Source: Bacteroidales bacterium Bact_23
GTDB taxonomy: Bacteria > Bacteroidota > Bacteroidia > Bacteroidales > Lentimicrobiaceae
Reading direction: 5' to 3'
Assembly (NCBI GenBank): GCA_001603685.1
Contig: LUZO01000371.1
Location: forward strand, 1-7,285
Length of the DNA: 7,285 nt
Shown here: positions 1-4,301 of the stretch, one piece after another
Numbering within the stretch: the stretch's first letter is position 1
Layout: each line of letters starts with the position of its first letter
The notes under the pieces: model-generated
What the model saw: only the letters and a program-made list of their open reading frames with translations
Told to the model about the DNA's origin: nothing
Databases searched by the model: none
Program-made: the position numbers and the translations under genes

Positions 1-20
1 GAGATGTGTATAAGAGACAG
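1..20 (+). other. Nextera/Tn5 adapter remnant (not genomic)
   Basis: Bases 2-20 read AGATGTGTATAAGAGACAG, which is exactly the 19-bp Tn5 mosaic end used in Illumina Nextera libraries. The G at base 1 fits the second-read adapter arm, whose partner sequence ends in G just before the mosaic end; the first-read arm ends in C. This is a sequencing-library artefact at a contig end. Genomic sequence should be taken to start at 21. A natural Tn5 element is very unlikely, because this is the engineered hyperactive mosaic end and no transposase gene is present. Confidence 0.96.
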
Positions 21-104
21 AGTTTGGGGTTTTTATCGTTAAGTTAAAGTAGCAGAATCCCCTTGCTGCCTCGTAGTATCAGTAGTTTATACAATTCAAT
101 GTAA

Positions 105-136
105 CAAATATATGTTGCTTTTTTGTATTCTGCAAA
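105..136 (-). promoter_or_regulatory. Leftward Bacteroidota-type promoter
   Basis: On the minus strand, TTTG (136-133) is followed after 20 bases by TATATTTG (112-105). This matches both parts of the Bacteroidota consensus (TTTG at -33, TAnnTTTG at -7, spacer about 19-21). Transcription would start near position 98-100 and run off the left contig end. The minus strand between there and the adapter has no ATG, so the presumed gene starts beyond the window with a leader of at least about 80 bases. The match could be chance in AT-rich DNA, but having both boxes at the right spacing makes it the best promoter candidate here. Confidence 0.5.
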
Positions 137-281
137 CAGGATATGAATTTCAGTTACCAAAAATCCGTTTTCCCGTTCCAAAACCGGCCAACCGTCAATG
201 CTCAAAAAGAAACAAAAGTGTCTGTCTGTGCGCTTTCCGGTGCCGGTATTCCAATTGTTTTATTGTCTTTCAATTAATTTC

Positions 282-293
282 GAAAGGCCTTTC
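282..293. repeat. Perfect 12-bp palindrome GAAAGGCCTTTC
   Basis: The sequence reads identically on both strands with no spacer, so it is better suited to binding a dimeric protein than to forming an RNA hairpin. On the minus strand it overlaps a TATATTTG box (300-293) by one base, but no -33 element lies at the right distance from that box. No function is assigned. Confidence 0.4.
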
Positions 294-457
294 AAATATA
301 ATTCAAAATTATTGCTTATTTAAAAAGCCTACACCTTATATAATGACAATCGAAAAGGCTTTAACCCCTATCCATATATTAAAAATAATTATGATATTTT
401 TTTATCTTACAGAGTATCATGCATTTATATAACCATTTTTTTTATCTTTTTATAATG

Positions 458-487
458 TTTCTTTTTCTTCTGTATTCTTCTTTTTTT
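458..487 (+). other. Pyrimidine tract
   Basis: On the plus strand 28 of these 30 bases are T or C; the exceptions are G472 and A474. The wider stretch 433-487 has only 8 purines in 55. It sits in the non-coding region and explains the Phe/Leu-rich translation of the overlapping open frame. It may be simple AT-drift or an unstructured spacer; no function is implied. Confidence 0.6.
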
Positions 488-639
488 AGATGCTTGCCGG
501 ATAATTTTCTTTTTAAAAAGTTTTATAATGTATTATTTAAAGAATTTCCAGATATTTTGTTGAACATTCTTTATTTAACCCGCCCGGGATTATCCATCCA
601 GTATGTTGACACAAAATCTTACACGAATTGTATTTACAA

Positions 640-674
640 AATAGTCCGGGCTGTTTTGCAATTACACAGCCGGA
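640..674 (-). terminator. Possible terminator of the carbonic anhydrase gene
   Basis: Arms 645-654 (TCCGGGCTGT) and 666-674 (ACAGCCGGA) pair over nine base pairs with a single bulged G at 648 and an 11-base loop. Read on the minus strand, the hairpin starts about 46 bases after the carbonic anhydrase stop codon and is followed by CTATTTTGT, a modest U-rich run. The bulge and interrupted T run make it weaker than a textbook intrinsic terminator. A second, smaller hairpin (682-697, arms CTGAA/TTCAG) lies just before it. Confidence 0.35.
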
Positions 675-707
675 TTTGGCCCTGAAGTATATTTCAGCGC
701 CGGATTT
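669..707. repeat. Nine-base direct repeat GCCGGATTT flanking a small hairpin
   Basis: GCCGGATTT occurs at 669-677 and again at 699-707, thirty bases apart. Between the copies lies CTGAAGTATATTTCAG (682-697), which can fold into a five-pair hairpin. The first copy also supplies one arm of the possible terminator at 645-674. The spacing is too short for a mobile element, and the repeat may be chance. Confidence 0.35.
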
Positions 708-720
708 AAAATAATATCGC

Positions 721-1254
721 TTACAAAACAGGCTCTATATCGGGATTGTGCCAACTGGCGTACATGGTATAGCTTTTCGAGATGCGGTTCACCTGCCCCT
801 CGAGCAGTTTTGTGTCGATTGACTTTATCTTTTTTGCAGGAATTCCGGCATAAACACTGCCCGATTCCACAAGAGTTCCCTGCGATACCACCGCACCGGC
901 GGCAATGATGGAGTTGCTTTCAACCACCACATCGTCCATCACAATGGCGCCCATGCCAATAAGTACATTGTCGTGAATGGTACACCCGTGAACAATGGCA
1001 TTGTGGGCAATTGATACATTGTTGCCGATGTTTACCGGCGATTTCTGATAGGTGCAGTGGATAACCGCCCCATCCTGAATGTTGACATTATTGCCAATCT
1101 TAATGTAGTGGACATCGCCGCGCACCACCGCATTGAACCACACGCTGCAGTTGTCGCCCATCTCCACCTCTCCCACTACCGTGGCATTCTCGGCAAAGAA
1201 GCAGTTTTTACCAAATTTGGGATGTATTCCCTTTACAGATCTTATTAAAGCCAT
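721..1254 (-). CDS. Gamma-class carbonic anhydrase family protein (left-handed beta-helix)
   Basis: A 177-residue protein of the YrdA/PaaY/CamH group of gamma carbonic anhydrases: cytoplasmic trimers with one metal site per subunit interface. Hexapeptide repeats run from about residue 12 to 140 (for example IGNNVNIQDG and IGNNVSIAHN) and form the beta-helix; a C-terminal helix follows. The three metal ligands are visible as His66, His84 and His89, with the 84-to-89 spacing matching His117/His122 of archaeal Cam. Arg45, Asp47, Gln60 and Asp61 match its conserved active-site set. Val48 stands where Cam has the proton-shuttling Glu62, and the acidic loop is absent, as in CamH-type members. Length is usual for the family. 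The ATG at 1254 is preceded by A/T-rich sequence with no Shine-Dalgarno. It lies 105 bases after nadB on the same strand. CO2 hydration is plausible, but many relatives are inactive or act as thioesterase-like proteins, so activity is inferred. Confidence 0.93.
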   Translation of the reverse strand: MALIRSVKGIHPKFGKNCFFAENATVVGEVEMGDNCSVWFNAVVRGDVHYIKIGNNVNIQDGAVIHCTYQKSPVNIGNNVSIAHNAIVHGCTIHDNVLIGMGAIVMDDVVVESNSIIAAGAVVSQGTLVESGSVYAGIPAKKIKSIDTKLLEGQVNRISKSYTMYASWHNPDIEPVL

Positions 1255-1328
1255 GACTTTTTTGTTTTAAACTAAAATAAACCGCAGAATCGGCGCCGCG
1301 TTGGCCGGCTTAAATCAACCGGTTACCA

Positions 1329-1340
1329 TCTGCCGGCAGA
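1329..1340. repeat. Perfect 12-bp palindrome TCTGCCGGCAGA in the nadB-gammaCA spacer
   Basis: The palindrome starts (on the minus strand) about 20 bases after the nadB stop codon. It has no loop and no following T run, so it is not a convincing terminator. AACCGGTT (1317-1324), also self-complementary, is close by. I see no TAnnTTTG box in the 105-base spacer, so the carbonic anhydrase gene may depend on read-through from nadB. Confidence 0.3.
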
Positions 1341-1359
1341 TTCCAGGCGGAATTTCCAA

Positions 1360-2934
1360 TCATTCACCGTAATGCCCCGGATAGTCGATGGAGTGGTGCA
1401 AACCCCTGCTCTCTTTCCGGTTGGTTGCCATTTGAATTATCAATCCTGCCACACTGATCAGATTCCTCAGCTCGCAGATTTTTTCCGTCAGCACAGATTT
1501 CTGATACAGCTCTTCAGTTTCTTTCTGAATTATTTCCAGCCGGTCGCTTGCGCGCTTGAGCCTCAGATTCGACCTTACAATGCCCACATAATTGGTCATA
1601 ATTCCCTGCAACTCCTTCAGCGACTGGGTGATGAGAATCATCTCCTCGTTGAAGACGGTGCCTTCGGCATTCCAATCCGGAACTCCGTTCTTGAATTTAC
1701 TGTTCTGCATTGTTTTTACGGCGTCGAAGGCAGCCCGGTGCGAAAACACCAGCGATTCGAGTAACGAATTGGATGCCAGCCTATTTGCTCCATGCAATCC
1801 GGTAGAGGAGCACTCACCCGAAGCGTAAAGGTTTCTGATGGTGGTTTTGGCATGCCGGTCAACCGCAATGCCTCCGCAGGTGTAATGCGCCGCCGGAACC
1901 ACCGGTATCATCTCTTTGGTCATATCGATGCCGATGCTCAGACACTTGGCATAGATTGCCGGGAAGTGGTTCAGTATCACCTTTTTATCCAGATGGCGGG
2001 CATCCAGGCAAACAAACTCATCACCGCTGATCTTCAGCTCGTTGTCGATGGCTCTGGCAACGATATCGCGCGGCGCAAGCGATAGCCTGCTGTCATACTT
2101 CTGCATAAATTCCTTACCGGTACGGGTTTTCAGCACCGCTCCCGAGCCTCTGAGGGCTTCGGTAATCAGGAATGAGGGCGTTTCGGCCGGATTGAAGAGC
2201 GAAGTGGGGTGAAACTGAATAAACTCCATATTTTCAATTTTCCCCTTTGCGCGGCACACCATGGCAATGCCATCGCCGGTAGCTACCGGCGGATTGGTAG
2301 TGGTGGCATATACATTGCCCGCCCCGCCCGTAGCCACCATGGTAGTTTTTGCCAGCAGGGTCAGTATCTGATGGTTGGCTTTGTTCAGCACATACGCGCC
2401 GTAACAAACAATTTCCTCATCACTTCCGGGCCCAACTTCACCGTCCAGATGATGCTGGGTAATCAGGTCAATGGCAAAATGGTTCTCGAATATCTCAATG
2501 TTTTTGTTTTCCCGAACCCTTTGTAGCAGAACATTTTCGATTTCGGCGCCTGTCTGATCCTTATGGTGCAGCACCCTGAATTCGGAGTGGCCGCCTTCCT
2601 TTGCCAGGTCATATTTTCCCGAACGGTCCTTGTCGAAGGCCACTCCCCATTCTATCAGTTCCTGGATTCGTTCCGTTGATTCGGTAATGGTAATCCGCAC
2701 AATTTCCGGATCGCTCAGGTTATCGCCGGCAATCATGGTATCACGAATGTGTTTCTCGTAGCTATCGGGGGTGTACATGACGGCTGCAATACCGCCCTGC
2801 GCATAGCGGGTGGCACTCTCCACCGCCTCGCCCTTGGTTACAATGCATACCTTGCCGTAAGGCGCTACCTTAAGGGCGTAGGTCAGTCCGGCAATGCCGG
2901 TACCGATGATCAGAAAGTCAGTTTTTTTTCTCAT
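1360..2934 (-). CDS. nadB: L-aspartate oxidase NadB
   Basis: A 524-residue FAD enzyme that oxidises L-aspartate to iminoaspartate, the first step of de novo NAD synthesis, using O2 or fumarate as electron acceptor. The N-terminal dinucleotide-binding motif GTGIAG is at residues 11-16, followed by the flavin-domain signature ATRYAQGGIAAV. Residues aligning with E. coli NadB catalytic and substrate positions are present at nearly the same numbers: Glu113 (KEGGHS; Glu121), His242 (QFHPTSL; His244), Arg289 (APRDIVARAID; Arg290), His350 (PAAHYTCGG; His351) and Arg385 (GANRLASNSLLE; Arg386). Glu in EGGHS and the C-terminal ESRGLHHSIDYP ending separate it from SdhA/FrdA paralogues. The frame stays open to a TTG at 2970, but the ATG at 2934 puts MRKKTDFLIIGTG at the usual distance from the FAD motif and is preferred. 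It follows sucB by 62 bases; nadA and nadC are not in the window. A candidate -7 box lies 21 bases upstream. Confidence 0.97.
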   Translation of the reverse strand: MRKKTDFLIIGTGIAGLTYALKVAPYGKVCIVTKGEAVESATRYAQGGIAAVMYTPDSYEKHIRDTMIAGDNLSDPEIVRITITESTERIQELIEWGVAFDKDRSGKYDLAKEGGHSEFRVLHHKDQTGAEIENVLLQRVRENKNIEIFENHFAIDLITQHHLDGEVGPGSDEEIVCYGAYVLNKANHQILTLLAKTTMVATGGAGNVYATTTNPPVATGDGIAMVCRAKGKIENMEFIQFHPTSLFNPAETPSFLITEALRGSGAVLKTRTGKEFMQKYDSRLSLAPRDIVARAIDNELKISGDEFVCLDARHLDKKVILNHFPAIYAKCLSIGIDMTKEMIPVVPAAHYTCGGIAVDRHAKTTIRNLYASGECSSTGLHGANRLASNSLLESLVFSHRAAFDAVKTMQNSKFKNGVPDWNAEGTVFNEEMILITQSLKELQGIMTNYVGIVRSNLRLKRASDRLEIIQKETEELYQKSVLTEKICELRNLISVAGLIIQMATNRKESRGLHHSIDYPGHYGE

Positions 2935-2950
2935 GACACCATTTTTTCTG

Positions 2951-2968
2951 GCGTCAAAAATACGACGC
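2951..2968 (-). promoter_or_regulatory. Candidate nadB -7 box inside an inverted repeat
   Basis: The minus strand carries TATTTTTG (2962-2955), a full match to TAnnTTTG, ending 21 bases before the nadB ATG. It lies within an inverted repeat whose five-base arms are GCGTC (2951-2955) and GACGC (2964-2968), separated by eight bases. No TTTG or TTG is found at the expected -33 distance, so constitutive strength should be low and transcription may come mainly from the sucA promoter. The arms could be an operator or a small RNA hairpin in the intercistronic leader. Confidence 0.35.
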
Positions 2969-2996
2969 AATCAAACAAGGATATAACTCCCGTCAC

Positions 2997-4295
2997 TTAA
3001 ATCTGAAGCAATGCCATTGATGGATCCACTCCGTCGAACAGCATTCTTTCAGGATTTTCGAGCATCTCCTTAACTTTTACCAGGAATCCCACCGACTCGC
3101 GGCCGTCAATTACCCGGTGGTCGTACGACAGCGCCACATACATCATGGGAGCGATTACCACCTGGCCGTTTACGGCGATTGGCCGTTCAACAATGTTGTG
3201 CATTCCGAGAATGGCGCTTTGCGGAGGATTGATGATAGGGGTAGCCATCAGCGAGCCGAAAACTCCGCCATTGGTTATGGTAAAGGTGCCACCGGTCATT
3301 TCTTCGATGGTAATTTTGTTGTCACGCGCTTTTTGCGCCAGTTCCTTGATTTTCAATTCAATTCCGGCAAGGCTCAGCACCTCGGCATTCCTTACCACCG
3401 GAACCACCAGGCCTTTCGGAGCGCTTACGGCAATGCCGATGTCGGCGTAATCGTGGAAAATCATATCCTCGCCGTCGATGATGGCATTCACCTGGGGATA
3501 GTGTTTCAGGGCAATGGTTACCGCCTTGGTGAACAACGACATCAGCCCCAGCGAAACGCCGTGTTTCTCTTTAAACTTATCATTGTATTTTTTCCTCAGC
3601 TCCATGATCCGGGTCATGTTCACCTCATTGAAAGTGGTAAGCATGGCTGTTTCGTTCTTCACGGATACCAGTCGCTGGGCAAGCCTGAGCCTCAGGGTGC
3701 TCATTCTTTTTCTTTCCGAGTCGCGGGTGCCTCCCCATTCGGGAGCAGCAGCCGGAGCAGCGGCAACGGCGGGCCGGCCTTTTGCGGCAGCTACCTCTTC
3801 AATATCGGCTTTACCAATTCTGATGCTGCTGATGTAGTCGGCGATATCTTTTTCACTGACATTCTTTTCCTGCATAATTTTGCGGGCAAGCGGCGAAATG
3901 TGCAGGTTATACGAATCGGCAGCTTCGGCAACTTCAGGCTTAGCATCAGCCACAGGCCCGGGTGCCGGTTCAGGAGTTACTGCCGGCGTGGGTTCAGCAA
4001 TTTTTTCGGGCGCCTTTTCGGCTTTTGGCGATGGCTTGGGTGCATTGGTCGGCCTTGCGGCTGAAGTGTCGATTTGTGCAACTACCGATCCCACTTTAAG
4101 GGTATCGCCGGCTTCGACCAGCAGTTTAATGATTCCTTCGTCCGAAGCATTGATGGTGAGGGTTGCCTTATCGGAATCGATTTCAGCAATTTCGGCATCC
4201 CTTTCTACAAAATCACCGTCATTTACAAGCCATGAGGCCAGTACCACCTCAGAAATTGATTCGCCCGGACTGGGTACTTTAACTTCTATGATCAT
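2997..4295 (-). CDS. sucB: Dihydrolipoyllysine-residue succinyltransferase, E2 of 2-oxoglutarate dehydrogenase
   Basis: A 432-residue cytoplasmic core protein of the 2-oxoglutarate dehydrogenase complex: it accepts the succinyl group from E1 on its lipoyl arm and transfers it to CoA. One lipoyl domain spans residues 1-76, with the lipoylated Lys43 in EIDSDKATL. A Pro/Ala/Glu-rich flexible linker (about 79-128) follows, then a peripheral-subunit-binding domain (about 131-167, starting LHISPLARKIMQEK), a second Ala-rich linker, and the catalytic domain from about 190 to the end. The catalytic motif is DHRVIDG with His393 and Asp397; the core signature GGTFTITNGGVFGSL is at 335-349. Length and layout fit SucB. 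The succinyl rather than acetyl assignment rests mainly on the adjacent sucA, whose stop codon is six bases upstream. The ATG at 4295 has an A/T-only leader. The binding domain lacks the usual GTGxxGR loop. Confidence 0.96.
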   Translation of the reverse strand: MIIEVKVPSPGESISEVVLASWLVNDGDFVERDAEIAEIDSDKATLTINASDEGIIKLLVEAGDTLKVGSVVAQIDTSAARPTNAPKPSPKAEKAPEKIAEPTPAVTPEPAPGPVADAKPEVAEAADSYNLHISPLARKIMQEKNVSEKDIADYISSIRIGKADIEEVAAAKGRPAVAAAPAAAPEWGGTRDSERKRMSTLRLRLAQRLVSVKNETAMLTTFNEVNMTRIMELRKKYNDKFKEKHGVSLGLMSLFTKAVTIALKHYPQVNAIIDGEDMIFHDYADIGIAVSAPKGLVVPVVRNAEVLSLAGIELKIKELAQKARDNKITIEEMTGGTFTITNGGVFGSLMATPIINPPQSAILGMHNIVERPIAVNGQVVIAPMMYVALSYDHRVIDGRESVGFLVKVKEMLENPERMLFDGVDPSMALLQI

Positions 4296-4301
4296 TATAA
4301 T

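Larger units (their letters stand above)
21..720. other. AT-rich intergenic region without a convincing gene
   Basis: About 700 bases separate the adapter from the stop codon of the carbonic anhydrase gene. Two rightward open frames exist (112-432 and 419-685). Their translations are low-complexity strings rich in Phe, Leu, Ile, Tyr and Lys that follow from the T-rich strand, they show no domain I recognise, and their starts have no supporting signals. No tRNA or rRNA pattern was seen. What can be supported is a leftward promoter near 105-136, a short palindrome at 282-293, a pyrimidine tract at 458-487, and hairpin-forming sequence at 645-697. A small RNA or a peptide gene below detection by eye cannot be excluded. 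Confidence 0.7.

Noticed and set aside
1..20. End of a natural Tn5-like transposon
   Set aside because: The sequence is the engineered mosaic end used in library kits and sits exactly at the contig edge with no transposase or second end.
293..300. Second leftward TATATTTG box
   Set aside because: It matches TAnnTTTG, but there is no TTG/TTTG 19-21 bases upstream and no gene close downstream; likely chance in AT-rich DNA.
324..362. Inverted repeat AAAGCCT / AGGCTTT
   Set aside because: Seven pairs with a 25-base loop in AT-rich sequence and no T run on either side; too weak to call a terminator or structured RNA.
112..432. 106-residue open frame in the left AT-rich region
   Set aside because: No recognisable domain and mixed low-complexity composition. 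Its ATG lies at the edge of a promoter box on the opposite strand.
419..685. 88-residue Phe/Leu-rich open frame resembling a membrane peptide
   Set aside because: The hydrophobic N-terminal part is what a pyrimidine-rich strand encodes in any frame. The later part is not membrane-like, and the end runs into hairpin sequence.
2935..2970. Longer nadB start at TTG 2970
   Set aside because: It would add 12 residues (RRIFDARKNGV...) not expected before the FAD motif and would overlap the candidate -7 box and inverted repeat; ATG at 2934 fits the family N-terminus.
3117..4064. 315-residue open frame on the plus strand opposite sucB
   Set aside because: It lies fully antisense to a clear sucB, its translation is His/Arg/Gly-rich with no recognisable domain, and it follows from codon bias of the real gene.
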